Source: Linyphia triangularis (taxonomy: Eukaryota; Arthropoda; Arachnida; Araneae; Linyphiidae). From it: a stretch of 64,000 bases of DNA. A program made the position numbers and the translations under genes. The notes under the pieces were generated by a model. The model did not search any database, had not been told where the DNA came from, and saw only the letters and a program-made list of their open reading frames with translations. This document shows, one piece after another, positions 1 to 14,000 of this stretch (position 1 is the stretch's first letter; every line of letters starts with the position of its first letter). The DNA lies in contig OZ021723.1 in NCBI GenBank assembly GCA_963978545.1, forward strand, positions 46,073,569 through 46,137,568. Direction: 5' to 3'.

Positions 1-26
1 ATATATATATATATATATATATATAC
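1..26. repeat. (AT)n microsatellite at window edge
   Basis: Uninterrupted AT dinucleotides from the first base. The array is cut by the window edge, so its true length is unknown. Confidence 0.95.
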
Positions 27-2247
27 TGAATAAAATGTTAAATGTGGGATGGAAGAAATTATTTGAGAATGGCATAACTCCACTCAGAAAGGGGTATTAA
101 GGGAATGAAATTTTTGTACAGTTCTGCGGAATGAAGGAGAGAGGCAGAAATCTACTATATCTCGACTTCCCACATTTAATTCAGTGTAGATTTCAATTTG
201 GAGTTATTTCTATTCATTGTCTAAAATATGGTGTATAATTTAAGAAGTAATAAGAAATATTTAATTAGTAAAGTTCATCACCAGGTAACAGGCAAGAAAT
301 TACATGTTAATCAACAGCTTTTGTCAGTTTTGATTTACATCAAACTAGAGGTGAAGCTGACTATCGGTGGAAGTCTTATTCAAATTAGTTTCACGAGAGT
401 GTTGAATATTTTGGTGCTCCCATAGTGTTTTACTGACTGATTGCTGTTCACATGGAACAACTAGCTGGAAAATAAATGTTGTATTTCCGTTGTAGAGTCA
501 TTACATAAGTTGTGGGTACTTAAAAATGAACTAGCTTAAGTCATACGCTGTCCAGACACCAAGCATTGAAACACAGCGGATAAAATAGAACTTGTATAAT
601 ATTTTTAGGAATAAATGTAAACTCAAAGTAAAACAAAATAAAGCTACAAACTACAGAGCGAACATGCTATGTGGTATATTCCCTCAAGTTGTAACATAAT
701 TTAGTTCCCTTTCAAAGCTCAGATAGATTATGGGTAAATGAAAGAAAACCTCACACGTGAGTTTTCATACGCATCAATTATTTCAGAGAGTTATCTCTTA
801 TTAAAATCACCTTATTCTAGATTGGTGTATAGTAGAGGGTTTTTTTTTTTTCTTCTTTTTTTTTTTTTTTCTAAACCATAGCCAACTCAACTGAACTTAG
901 GGATAGTCATTATTTTATATCTGTAATAGTTTAAAATACATTATTTGTGACGCACATTACGATTGCTTTAAAAATAAGATATTTAATGGTAATAAAGGAA
1001 ATGATCTGAAAGTGAGACACGAACTCTGTAATCTTGTTATAATAAAATACTAGATTTTTATAAATAATAAAAATCTATATCATGCGATTAATCTTTAATG
1101 TATTTATCATTTTAGATTAGAAAATTGTCTTTTGTATCATTCAAAACTTGGAATCTGTTTAAGGAACTTAAATCGGATTTTTAAATGTACAGCCAACTTT
1201 TTGGAAAGCTAACATTTTTTATAAACATGTAACACATAAAATTAAAAAAAATCTTCGTGTAGTAAATTAAACTAGAAATAAGACTAAAGTTAATAAAAAA
1301 AAGTATCAAGAATGAAATACTTTTGAAATTAAAATAGATAGTTAAAATGTTTCTATAAAATAGAAATAAAGTTTCGGTTTTTCATTTTTAGATTTGTAAA
1401 ATATTTAATATTACATTAATTAAATATTATTTGAATAAGAATTAAGTTAATGTTAATTTTCGTTTTGAATAGAAATTTATAAACAAAATAAGCAAATTAA
1501 GAAAAAATAGAGTTTAAATAAAAAATTAAACGAATTCCACGTTTAAAATTTTAATTTTTTTTTTTAAGCGTGGAAATTTACAAAATAATACGATGTGTTC
1601 TAATCCTGGTCCAAACCTACCAAGGTTTCATATCCAACACATTTTGGTAATCTCTATACATAATTGATCTACTAAATCTAGACTTCATATAATCAAGATA
1701 ATTCATGGCCGCAATTAGTCCAGAAATCAATAATCTACTGTACGTACTATTCAATATCACGAATATATTTAATTGTTTGTTACATTTATGAAATAATATA
1801 AAATTTAGATTTTTATTTAATTTGCCAAAGTATAGAATGAGACATTTTCATAGTTGAAACAAAAAGTTTATTAGGCTACAATACAATTTCTATACCACCT
1901 GCTCTCCACAGAGCTGACTAGGTATGAAACAAACTTTCATTAGAATACCTCCACGTAAGATTATAGCGTTGTAAACATTTTATTCTAAGTTACTTAGTCG
2001 ATAAACTAAAGGTAAGCAGATGCTTTATTAAGATTGAATGAAACGACAATTTCTTTAACAAAGGTTGATATGTATTTTTTAAGAGTAAAGTTAAATGTAA
2101 GCATACGCATAGAAGCACATATCCAATTTATATCGAAATAAATATATTGATTACTAATTGTGAGATAAATTGAGTAGTGAGAAATTATAAGGATACCGTA
2201 TTCCAAAATATAGGGTGTTGTTTATATTTAAAACTGAAAAATGGTAG
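27..2247. other. AT-rich stretch without recognisable genes
   Basis: No ORF here looks coding. It contains T-runs near 840-870 and a small imperfect hairpin near 1536-1577 (arms reading ttccacg and cgtggaa around an A/T-rich loop). The 65-codon ORF at 228-425 has no recognisable motif and ordinary AT-rich codons. Probably intergenic or intronic. Confidence 0.6.
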
Positions 2248-2325
2248 TTTATATAATACAAAGCAAAGTTTATATAATACACTTTATATAATACAAAGCA
2301 AAGTTTATATAATACACTTTATATA
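2248..2325. repeat. Two-copy 35-bp tandem repeat
   Basis: A 35-bp unit containing tttatataatacaaagcaaa is repeated head to tail at 2248-2282 and 2283-2317, followed by the start of a third copy. The copies look identical, so the duplication is recent or maintained by slippage. Confidence 0.9.
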
Positions 2326-2784
2326 AAAACTAATTTTGTAACTCTAATCATATTGTTTATGTTATAGTTATTTTCAAAAGTAATGTCATTTGATATTAGA
2401 CACTTTTTGAAATAAAACTACATACTTTTCTAGCCATTAGTGTAAAATGTGTGCAATAAAGTATTTAATAAAGTAATAACCAATAAGAAATTATATGAAA
2501 AAAAAAGTTTTACCCAATCTCAACAGTTGATTTAGGTGATAACTTACAAATTTGTTATTGAAGAAAATTAATTTTTTCTACTTTAAAATGATCAGTCATC
2601 ATCAATAAGAATAATACTAGATAAGGAAATATTTATTTTATTACAATTTCCACTGTCAATAACATTTCCGATTGTCTTTAACGAAATAGTGTTCAGAACT
2701 AGCCTAGTGTACATAAAAAAAGTCATTCTTGAAACAACAATAATTTCCTATAAATGCAGTGGTAATTTTAGCAAATGCAAGAAC

Positions 2785-2860
2785 CAACACGGAATCGAAC
2801 TCAAGACATTTTATCATACAGAGCTAAGACTCTGTATCTATCAGTCAAAAGCAATAGTTT
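2785..2860 (-). other. tRNA-like relic (SINE head or tRNA pseudogene)
   Basis: Read on the minus strand, the segment has a possible anticodon-type hairpin (acagag ... ctctgt around tcttag) followed by gagttcgattcc, which resembles a pol III B box and T-arm. The T-stem and acceptor stem do not pair, so a working tRNA is unlikely. A decayed tRNA-derived SINE head is the more likely reading; chance resemblance cannot be excluded. Confidence 0.3.
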
Positions 2861-5711
2861 CTGTCTGATTAAAATTTTACAATTTTGAAGTAACCACCAT
2901 GAAATTTAAAAAAAGCAAGTTAGCAATTTTTTATTTTAATATCAACAGTCATTAGTCAACTTAGCAAATGTTAAAAGTGCATGCAATTCACATATCATCG
3001 GCAGCGTTAACAAGCAATAAATAAAATTTGACATATCAGAAAAATCAATTGAAGAGTGAAAACACAAAAATATTTCAAGCTACGCAATCGATAGCGAAAT
3101 TATAACTGACACTTTAATTATTATTTTCCAATACAAAAGATATCACAGAAAAATCCGATACAAAGGAACAATTGCACCAACTCATAAATATCCAGTTCCA
3201 TTGTGAATGAAGTACGAAAAAATATCTAAATTTACGCAATCACAAAAGCATTCATATAGTTTACCCAGACTTTTTTTGAAGCCAAGTCCATTAATCAATT
3301 CAACTGCTTCCATTCAATTGCTCGTTTTAACGCACTTCACCTCCAAGAAAAAAAATCAACATTCAGTGGTACAATAAAATCTTAACTGTCCTTTTGTAAA
3401 CACTACGGGAGTAAAAAAAAAAATTAAAAAAAAAAAAACATCACTTGCCAAAAGCTAAACAAAGATGTCGGAGACAAAAAACAGAGACAAATAAGAATTT
3501 TTGTCTTCTTAAAAAGAACCATTACTTTTGAGAAATGATAGGGTGTACTTTCTTTTTCTCAGACAGTAACTGTTTGAATAAAAGAAATTAGGAATAATGC
3601 GACTTTGGTATCAGGCAAAATCGGGATTCTTTACACAGGAAGCGGACAGTTGCAATGAAATGATTATCCGAATGAAAGTTTTCTGGAACTGCGGTGAAAG
3701 ATATTTTATTTGATTCACAATTTGAGTTTTTTTGGTGTTGCGCATCAAAATTGATTGAATTTTGAGTGAGAGGAAAAAGGAAGTGGAAATTACTATATGC
3801 CTTTTTGTTGTGTCAGTACCCTGGTAGGAAGGAGATGGCGTAATGTCCGAAATTGTTGTCAATTTGAAGTCTTTCAGACTCAAGGTTATTATAACGTGGG
3901 TAAGGATGCAAAGAATATTTCATCAGAACTGTTGTGTTCTGCATCAATAGTAATACTAACTACATACTTTTTACCAGAACAATGTTGGTTAATTAGTGAA
4001 AAATTATAAGGAGGAATCAGCATTTGTGTAAAAGGTAATACTAGTTCTTGCAGGTTGAAGACTGTTGTGTTTAATATTCAAAGCATATTAATTGAGTCAT
4101 CATTATAAAAGTAGTATATATACAATCTACATAAATTCAGAAACTGGAGACCATAATTTTTTTTGGAAGATTATCTTAGTAATTTTTCTAAAAAAATATG
4201 CATCTAAAGATATAGATTCTTAAAAGTAATTAATTGTTTTGATTTGAATACGAAATTAAAAAGATGTTCGTCTTTTCTTCAAAATCGCTCAAAATGAATA
4301 TATATTTCTTTGGATCAATTAAATGTCTTATCCAAAACTCCTACAGATAAAACAAGTAAGTAATGAAAATAGTTAGGGCTTTAATTTTAATTTTGGAAAA
4401 TACTCGTGTTTAGTTTAAGATCATGAAAAACAGTCTAAGAATCAAGATTTAGAATATAGGATATCTAATCTCTAACTCTCAGGGCTACTAGTGACCGTAA
4501 ACTTTTAAAATACGTAGTAGCTCAAGTAGCTTCAGATGTTGAAAGTGTATTGTTGACGTAGTGTATATATCTATGGTATATATAGTTTGTAAAAAATATA
4601 AACTTGTCTTTCTATCATTCCATAGACAAACAAAACGAAGAGTGGAATATAAGATGAAGGGGAGGAAAGGAGAGTTACCATGTGCACATGCTGCGATGGA
4701 GGTTCGCAAAGCTACCTTATTCACATATATGGTACAGCACTTCAGAAAAGAAAAAAAAAACTGAACGACAGAGAAAACCAACCGTCAAAAAACATAAAAT
4801 TTCCCACGGTTGATGTCTTTTTGGAAGGAAAAGAAAGTTTCATGTTTTAACAACTATACTATATTGACATTAACAGGCGAATTTAATTTAATATAGTTTT
4901 CTTCTTTTCTTCTTTTTTAAGCTACATTAAAGTAATCAAACAAATTGCTTCAATATTTAAATTTAAACTATAATTTATAAACTTAGTTAGAATACAAGAA
5001 TATTATTAATTCTGCATCGATTGCCTGGCAGCTAAAATAGACGCTTTAGTAGCTTATTTAGTTGCCACTGGAAGCTCTGAACTCCTAAGGTATAAAATGT
5101 GTTGTTTTATTCATCGCTTTTACTATAAATTGCGCAAATTCAATTTCAAAACTATTTAATATATATATAAACATACGCATTATAAAGATATAAAGAACAA
5201 CAGTTTAAGTTTCCTTTCCATTAAAAAACGTTTCCATTTTTTTAAAAATGTGAAATTCGGGTTGCAAAATAAAAATAGAGTGTGAATGTGATGAAATAGG
5301 AATTTTCCATTTTATGTTCTATATCTGTACTCCTTCGAGGAAAACTAACATACCCTACTTTTGAGCTTCAATGCACTTACGATAGTTTACCTTTTACAGG
5401 TATGCGAGTTTATAAAAAACAAAAACTTGTATCAGACCCACTTGCAGCGCTACAATAATGAGTTGTGTCCCAAAGAGAGATTTTCCCCTACCTAGAGATA
5501 TTTTACCTCAATACTAGTTTTAAATTACGAATATTTATACATAGTATGTTATATTTGGTAGCGAGTATATGCATTTATAATAGTAAACATAAAATAAGCA
5601 CTCCTTGGGGGTTATTGTGTTGCCAAACTAGATATTTTTTGCAGACTTTTCTTTAGTTCTACATCTATTGGATATTTTGATTTAAAACTATTTTCAACTT
5701 TGTATCTATTA
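2861..5711. other. AT-rich stretch without recognisable genes
   Basis: No ORF with recognisable protein sequence. Homopolymer A runs occur near 3415-3440. A short YY1-like word (agatggcg) lies near 3833, with a donor-like ggtaagga near 3898, but the frame between them is not convincing. Otherwise I see nothing. Confidence 0.5.
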
Positions 5712-6110
5712 CATGGAGGTCCCGGTGTCCTAGCGAGACGAAGCACTGAGCCAAGCCCGTAGCCAGGATTTTTTTCCGGGAAGGGGGGGGGGGTTATACG
5801 GTCGAAGATTAGATTAAATACATATAACAAGATACACAAAAAAAGTAGTGAAACAAGATTTACATAATTGGGGGGGGGTCCGTTGGTCCCCTCCCCCCGT
5901 CTACGTCCCTGCACTGAGCTCATGATCGGAAGATCGTGGGTTCGGTCCTGCCTCCCCTAATGTTTGTGTGTACGCTAATGGGGTTGTTGCACACCAAATC
6001 TATCATAACATGCATGCCCTATCGTTGATGTGGTGGGTCAGGGGGAGAGAGATGAGGTAATAATAACCTTGTTATTTGATCGGAATTCAAACTTATGAGG
6101 CGTATATGAC
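5712..6110 (+). repeat. tRNA-derived SINE-like sequence, split by a hAT insertion
   Basis: With the inserted element at 5752-5911 and one TSD copy removed, the sequence runs ...gacgaagcactgagctcatgatcggaagatcgtgggttcggtcctgcc. This has the layout of a tRNA: anticodon arm around ctcatga, then a B-box/T-arm-like gtgggttcggtcc. A GC-richer tRNA-unrelated body follows and ends in a taataataacc-like tail near 6058-6070. The exact borders and flanking TSD of the SINE are unresolved. The tRNA resemblance is clear by eye; membership of a named family is not established. Confidence 0.6.
5752..5911. mobile_element. Short non-autonomous hAT-type element (MITE) nested in a SINE
   Basis: The 160-bp insert starts caagcccgtagccagg and ends with ctacgtccctg, whose reverse complement reads cagggacgtag. 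The two ends form imperfect terminal inverted repeats. The 8-bp sequence cactgagc occurs immediately on both sides (5744-5751 and 5912-5919), as expected for a hAT-type target duplication. Two G-runs lie inside. No coding capacity. The same terminus, read as cagggacgtaaccagg, recurs at 31435, and a related end occurs at 56312. Confidence 0.8.
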
Positions 6111-8394
6111 TGTGATAAGCCTTTTATAGTGGCAAACATATTAAATGCACTAATTTAAGAGAAAATTCCTTTTTTAAAAAGTTGTAACTAGAAAAAAGCG
6201 TGAAATTTGTAAACAACTTAATTCAATTGAAGTTTCGCTTTTTAATTTAATCCATTCTATACCATACGAAATTTCGTGTAAGTTCTTTATGTAAAACATT
6301 TTTTGCAACTCGTCATTTTTAAAAAATAAATTTAAATAAATAAATAAATATAAAATTGCTGTATGATTTCGCATATAAATAAACAAGCTGGATCAACTAA
6401 GTTTAATATATTGGCAACTCGAATTTACTCAATGTCAGAAGCTTTATCTAAATTATAACTTATTTAAATACTTTTCAAATACATTATATAAAATTTTTAT
6501 ATTACATAATATATTTATATAATGCATCAAATATGTTTTTATAGCATAATAGAAGTTCCAACAATATAATTAGTTTTTTATAAGTGTTTACTATTTAAGA
6601 ATTTCAGCCCTTTTTCAAAATTTCCATTAGTGATAAACCAGAATTAAAATGAACATAATCTTAAAGTAATTTAATATTTATCACAAGTGTCTTGCTAAAA
6701 AACGTATTTTCAATACTTATTCAACATGCCTATAAATAACGTTGAACAAATTAAATTTTATCTACAAACTTTTTAGGCTTAAACAAACAGACGTTGTTAT
6801 ACAAACTTGTACTTATTATTTATTGATGCTTTTGAATATTTTCAGCTTCTAATCAAAAAGTTACAAATTATGTTCTTCTTCAAGACTAAAATCTTGGTTC
6901 ATCTAGAATCAAAAGTTTTTGTATCCGTTAGACCTCAAATGCTGCACTTAGGTGATTTGTTGGGTTCAAGCAATGAATTCCTTTACATATTCAATTTATC
7001 TACCAAGAAACATAAAAAAACTTTGCGTTCCTTACAATGAAAGTCAAAATTTTCTAGATAAACAATAATGCAAAATGAAACAATTGGAAACAAGAAAGGA
7101 AAAGCAATACACAAAGAAAAATAACAAACAATAGTTATGATGGATGGATGAGAAAAATAACTTCAAGCAACTATACAATATCTTTTCATATCCTTTGTTT
7201 GAATTTGTAAGGGTTCCAAAAAATATTTCAAATGTATTTTATTTATGGTGTAGATTTTTACCATAAAATAAAATAGTCTCGATCAGGCATGAAGTATAAA
7301 AAAACAGGCCTAACCTTAGCAATCAGGTAAATTTCTATATGAGTATTTTTCAACAAATATTTAAAAAAAATATTTCGACTAAAATTCTAACATATAACAA
7401 CCTTATAAACTATATTTATACTATTTTATTTATACTTATATTCTCAAAATGATCGCGATCTAAAGGAATAAGAGTGATGTTTAAAATAAAAATTAGAAAA
7501 TCGTTAAATTTGCCAATCAACATTTCTGTTTTGTTTTTTTCTTTGCTAATAAATTGAGATTATGGTTCCACTAAGTGTTTTTTAAAAATCATAAAAATAA
7601 TTTTTTCAAAAAATCTGTAAAGTTCAAAATATTCTTTAAATGATAAAAGTTAAAAACAATCATTTTTTTTTATCCAGTTCAAAGTAGTCTTTAATGCGTT
7701 AATGTGAAGCTAAAACAACCCAAGACAATACATTTATTTTAACGAGCCCAAAACTAATATAATATACAACAATAAACATATCCATTGGAATGACGAAGAA
7801 AGACAATTCTATTTATAAATAGGGTATCATATTTTTCAGATTTGGATGTCTGTTTGTTTCAAATAAAACGACAATTCGAAGGAACGCAAGGTTGAAGAGG
7901 GAAGTCGTAAAAACTTTCAATTGTGCTTATGTTACGTTTTATGACACAAAAGTAAAATAACACAAAACAATGCATGACCGACAGGTATAGCTCAATGAAA
8001 GAAGTAAAAATAAACGAAGTATGAAGTGAAAGTGTCACGCTTTTCTACAAAGAAAAGGAAAAGATATAATTGGGAAATAGACTGTAAACATTCATTTTTT
8101 TTTTTTTAATAAAAAATAACTTAATTCACAACTAATGCTTCATTGAAAACTTTTGATTGAAAAGAAATTTTAAGAAAAAACTTAACAGGTTTCAAATTAA
8201 AAAATAACATCAGATTTTTTATTAGAAAAGGTATATTGGCTTGACCAAAATCAAAGTTTAAAAAGAAATTGGTTATCGGCTAAAAGATTTAATTAAGTTT
8301 TTTTAAAAGCTTTAATGCTGGCGTATATTACCTAACTTGGACTAACGGTCAAAGTTGTAATTATAAGTTTTACCATGCAATTTAAAATATTGAG

Positions 8395-8427
<33 letters not shown>

Positions 8428-10829
8428 TGTTTACAATTCATTTAATTCGGTTATTTAATTTTAAACTTACGAGAATGAAAAAATGTATTTTTGTCAATAA
8501 CCCTATGAGTTTGGGAAAATGGATTGCATTAAATTACTTTTAAGCATGGAGTTAAATTAAAGCATGGATTAAAATACCTTTTTTTATTTAACTCAGCCAA
8601 GGTTTTATACAACTACAACTAATTACAATTTATAATTTTCTCATCAGACATTTCGCTACTGTCGAGTATATCTTTTAATTTTCCCAAATATCCTTTCAAA
8701 CCAAGATAATTTAAACTCCAGATACTGAAATCGAATTAAAAATCGGTATTGTATTTGCTCTATTGAAGCAAATGTTGTATTATAATGCTTAGAAACCTTA
8801 TAAAGGTACCAACAGCACAAAACAAGAACCAAAAGGAATCGTTCTATAAAATTTTTATACTAGAGACTGTAAAATTCGTCAACCCTCTCCAATCTTACTT
8901 TAGCTAAATTTCATTGGAAACAAAAATAATTTCATAATTATCCTAATCCATCGACGAATACAGAATCCATACCTAAATTTAAAATAAAAGCATTTAAATC
9001 CATGTCCCAGACAGTGTTATGACGACAACTCTGAAGATAATCAAACCTCTCATAATATCAACTTTTCTTTCATCAAGTCTGTCTATCCTTCCAAAAGTCC
9101 ATTTATCTTAAAGCCTCTTTCAATCCCCTATACACAACTATTTCCTGCTTCAATCCCATTGAAAAAAAGTTCGAGGTTCTACTCTCGTATGCATTCAACA
9201 ACAAGTTTTCTGCAATGTCAGCAAATGAATGCTCGGGATAAATGATTCGGTAGACAGACACCCTAAGCACTCATTGTTTCTTAATAACCATCAAAAGTTT
9301 TCTTTAAGAAATTGTGCTCAGATAATTTCTCTCTTTTTGGGTAGATGGTTATCACTGAGGAAAGGGACATTAATGAATTCAATCTCAAGGTCAGATATGG
9401 GTAGTTTAACATCCAAACAAAAGTTCTACTATGGAAATAGGTTTAGGGTTATTATGAAGAAAAAAAATTCTTTTGAAATGAACTTCCTTTTAAAATGCAG
9501 CTTGTTCCATTGTAAATGCTCCCAACTGATGGATCAGAGGCAAGACGTGTAACTGGAGGGGAGGTCGAGTAACTTGGGCTTAGTATTCTCATTGGTGTCA
9601 TAAAGATGCTGCTTTCAAAAAACAGTAAATCTACAGGAGACATCGTCTGAAATTACTTGATAAGCCATTTGAATATTTCGTGATTTTATTACATTCACGG
9701 TTCTTCTGGGCTGGTCCTCACAAAATTGCTTTCGGAAAGCGTCCCTTCTGCCAACGGACGAAATTAGTCTGTACCGCTATCTGTAGTTCATCTTTCGGGG
9801 TATAACATAACGGACAAATTTAACATTAAATTTAAAAATAAAATTTATAAAACTTAAAAACTGTTTTCACTGTTAATTACAATAATAAAAGTTAAGGAAA
9901 AATTGGAATGAGAAATGGTATTCAATTATACATACATTAAAGAATAAAAATTAGTATCAGTTTAATAATAACAAGCTGTGCGACTCGCAGAGATGATCCG
10001 GAGTTTAGGAGATCTGTCAATGAGTTTAGATTCTACATACCGTTAACACTTTGCGAACCAAGCAAAATTCCTCGTTAACACAACCCTTCCTCTTCAAAAA
10101 AAAATCCACGTTGATACATTTCCTTCGAAATAATTTTTTTTTTTCCTTTACTTTTTCTCGGTTAATACCGTTGCCCACTTCTTCTTTGCGGGCAAAATGC
10201 TGCAAATTGGACACTTGGTGATACATGTATGCAGCCATCTAGTATGTACCCACATGGTGAAAATTTAATAAGTGGCGATGGCGATTAGTGGTAGTTGTTT
10301 TTCCACGTTTAGAGAGGTTTTTTTTTTTTCGTTTGTTTTTTAACATTTTTAATGTAATGTTTTAAAAAATTAAGTCAACATTTTAATTATTCTGGCTGTT
10401 AAAAAGAAATTTAGACGTTTAATACTACTTATGTTTAAAATTTCAGAGGTTTCTGAACAACGGAAGTTAGTTTCTACAGATGGACACAAACACACAAACT
10501 CTTATAATTATAGGATATTATTTCAATTAAATAATCTAAATCACTGCTTACTTGATAAATAACACAACGCAAATTATATCTACAACATATAAAAAGTATT
10601 TGAAACGTAATATGAACAAAACAGAATATCTTAATTAACCTCTATCACAAGACATCGGCAATACTCTTCAGCGTCTTTTTAAAAGTAACGTCGATTCTAC
10701 AAATTTCTACAGAAACTTTATTTTCTGAAACAAAAGCGGAACAAATTAACCGGGTCCATTTTTATCAACATTCCAAACCCTGACACGAAATTAAAAGTAG
10801 AATCCGAATTCCGAGCAAAAGAAGAAGCT
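6111..10829. other. AT-rich stretch without recognisable genes
   Basis: A 27-28 nt poly(A) tract lies at about 8400-8427, with several shorter A and T runs. The ORFs at 6807-7040 and 9229-9552 have no motif I recognise and AT-driven residue content. A slightly GC-richer patch near 9690-9800 has no visible structure. Nothing else noted. Confidence 0.55.
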
Positions 10830-11060
10830 ACAAATTGGTCGTGATTGATTATCTCGGACGTGAAAATAAAAGTAAGGAGGGCAGGAAGCGGAGTTCTTTC
10901 TCTGAAATAAGAAAGGCCGAACTTCATCCATTCCAGTTTAATTGCCTTGCCAACATGGCGTCTGGGAAGTTTTCATGGCGGGCGAGAACAAAGGATGGGA
11001 TGTCAGATTTAAAGTAAACGGCTTCCGGAATTTTCGAAGCCATCGATCACTTTGTTGTGA
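10830..11060 (+). promoter_or_regulatory. GC-elevated patch with ATGGCG motifs, possible promoter/first exon
   Basis: This patch is clearly richer in G+C and CpG than its surroundings. It contains two atggcg words (ATG at 10955 and 10975). The first, in caacatggcgtc, has A at -3 and G at +4, which is both a good start context and a YY1-like core-promoter word. The frame from 10955 is open for 20 codons and closes at a taa embedded in aaagtaaacg, a weak donor-like site. This could be a 5' exon or simply a conserved GC patch; no product is recognised. Confidence 0.22.
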
Positions 11061-14000
11061 GACGACTGCTTAACGAAATACACAGGAAGAGAAAACGTGA
11101 TGTTTTGGGGAGAAATGCCACAGAACAGGTGAAGCAGAATATCTGTAAGCGACGTTGCGGAACGCAACTACTTCATAGAAAGTTATGGATTTTAATGAGA
11201 TATACAAAATCATCCAAAGAAAACAAAACATTTGAAAAATCGATAATTGAAGAACAAAATTTAGTGACGACAATGTGTGTTTCACAAAAATTGTAAGGAA
11301 AAAATTATATCAATAAGAGGGAGATCGTGGATCTGCGTTAATATTACTCTTTATTTTAAAGTTATTGATCCATTTAGTAAGGAAATATTGATTTGTCTGT
11401 TTGTTAAAAAAAAAAAATTAATGCATTTAACAAACCTACCACATAACCAAAAGAGGCAAGGATGTCTTACATTGTCAAATAATTCGGTTAAGAATAGTAA
11501 AAGCTTTAAAGAAAGGGTCTTATAGCAAGGGTCAGATTAATAGAAGGAATAGCATCTTTAAAATAGTAAATACTTTTAAAGAGTATAAGTTTTAGATCAA
11601 GGTCGCTATCACAAAACTTTGGTATTGTCTTTGGTAATCTTGTCCTATTATAAAAAGAAACTGAAACCAGTCTTTGATACATCGTTATTCAAGTCTTCTA
11701 TTGTGCAAATTACTAGACAATCTCTCACATTTGTCCATTGTTCAAACTGTTACTTATCCAGAAGGAGCACAGTTTTGTTTTTAAAATTTCATCTGAAAAT
11801 CTGATTCTTTTACTAACTCCAAATGACTCTAAAATGGTAGAAAACAATTTCTAGAGTTGATATTTTGTTTTTCTATATGAAACATCGACTTAAAAATATT
11901 TTTCGTAACTGGAAAGGAATTCAGAACATAGTCGATTATATTGAATTTTTGAACATTTGCCTCCTGATAATAATTGTGCAAAGAGTGCTTTGAAAAAAAG
12001 ACAAAGATCGAATTCGTTTGAAATTGCATTATCGAAAAAAATCATAAATATTGTGAGGAAAAAAAGGTAAGTACTTTAAAAGTATATATTATTTAAGAAA
12101 GAAACTCAATTAAAGCTCTTAGAAGTGACAAAAAAGTAGCTATTGTGCATCATAAGCGGAAAGGCTATTTTTTATGATGAAATTTAATATTAATAATTCC
12201 ATACAAGTAATAGTTCATATCTCGATTTGATAAGGTAATAAATAATCAGATAATTTCAGCTCTTCGCTCCATTCTCTAAATTCTGGCACCTCAAAATGGA
12301 ATTCTGAAATGTACAGACCCATTTGTTGACGCAAAACTAATTTTGCTGGGGAAAAAAATTCAAACATTTATGTTCGCATCTTTCCAGTCTCGAATGATCG
12401 TGAAAATTATCGATTTTACAAAATTCCTGTTATTTCTCAATCAGCCAATAAATATAAATGTAATGACAATCCAAAATTAATCAGAAATAAAATATGAAGG
12501 CTAGGTGGGAGAGGGATAGAGTTCAGGTTCACTGTTTGAGAAAATAAAGCTAAGGTGATACATTGGTGGTACTAAACGACAAGTTGACAAAGGGAGGGGA
12601 TACAGATAGAAAAAAAAATCACAGAATAAACTAAATGTTTTAATATGTTCTAAGAGCTTTGAAACATTTAAATTGCGTTTTATCACAATCCCTTAAAAGT
12701 GATTTAAAATTTACGTCCTCCTTGAACTTTCTTTATTAATTTGTGTAGCTAAATATCTATAAAATTAACAACAGGCTTAAAAATGAACCAATGTCTAAAA
12801 TCAAAATTTTAAAAATGTCCACTTAATAAGTTATCATAACTGAAATTATGGTGGGAAAATGTATAAAACCGTTGTGTTTCGTACGAACAGTAACAATGAA
12901 CGAACAAGTACACTTTTCTTTAATGAGAAATATAACTAATTACAACACATAAGAAATATGGCAAACAATATTCTTCGTAATTTACTAAACTTTTATGTTT
13001 TTACTTGTTGCTTGGCAACAAGAAAATAGGTTGTTAATAATTTGAAATATTTCAAACGAATATTCTCAATCCTCTCAGTGAAAAACAATAAAAAAATTTC
13101 TTAGAAGTCGCATTTTGAAAAAATCGACAACACTTCACCATCAGAAGGAAAAGTTTTGATAAATAATTTTAAGTATATGTTTTTCATCGTATATGAGAGG
13201 AAAAGTTAAATAATTGTTGCTTTTTGAGGAAATGCTGGAAATTGAAATTTGTATGAATTGAAGTCACATAATTCTTTAAAATTGGCTTGCTTCAATGCAA
13301 TCCATTCCAATGCAAACAATGTCAATACTATGGTATTAAAAAGTTATTTTACTTTTAAGTAATGAAAAGAGATAAAAACTTTCGTGAGTCTTTTCTCATG
13401 CAAATGAGACATTCTTTCATCGAATCGATTTCCTTGAGATACTTATTTCTCAAAAATATCTTCCTTTTGTGCGCTCTATCCATTCTACTGTTTTCCTTAA
13501 AAATATTTGAGAAAAGAAAGTTTCTAAAAATAAAGTACTTACTGATAAATAATATCAGTATAGATTCTGTTTTTGAGAAACATAAAATGTTAATCTTTTC
13601 AAAAAATTTTGTTTAATGATAAAAGCTTTGCAGTATTTGTATTATTGCGTTAAACTCATAAAAAGTTAGCAAAATATTTATTTTTCTTATGGTGATCAAA
13701 TAGTTAATATTTTAGTTTAAAAATGAAAAGTATAGAGTGAAGTACTTAATTTAAATATATTATATTGAGTTTGATAAAGTTGTAATTTTTATAAGAGAAA
13801 AATTTAAAGTAAGAAATATTACTGAACGGTTTGTTTACATTTGAAGAAAATTTAAAAAAAAAATTTACAGACTGTTTTACATTTTATGCCAGTTTAGTAC
13901 ATTACTTGAAAATCAAATAATCATTTACTAGAAAATCTTGTTAAACAAATACTTGTAAGTATGAAAAAAGTTCAGCTGCAAATTGAGTTGAAAGACTTAT

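Noticed and set aside
12040..12075. Strong donor aaaag|gtaagtact after a short basic frame
   Set aside because: The peptide is Lys/Arg/Ile low-complexity and there is no pyrimidine-rich acceptor; chance donors are common here.
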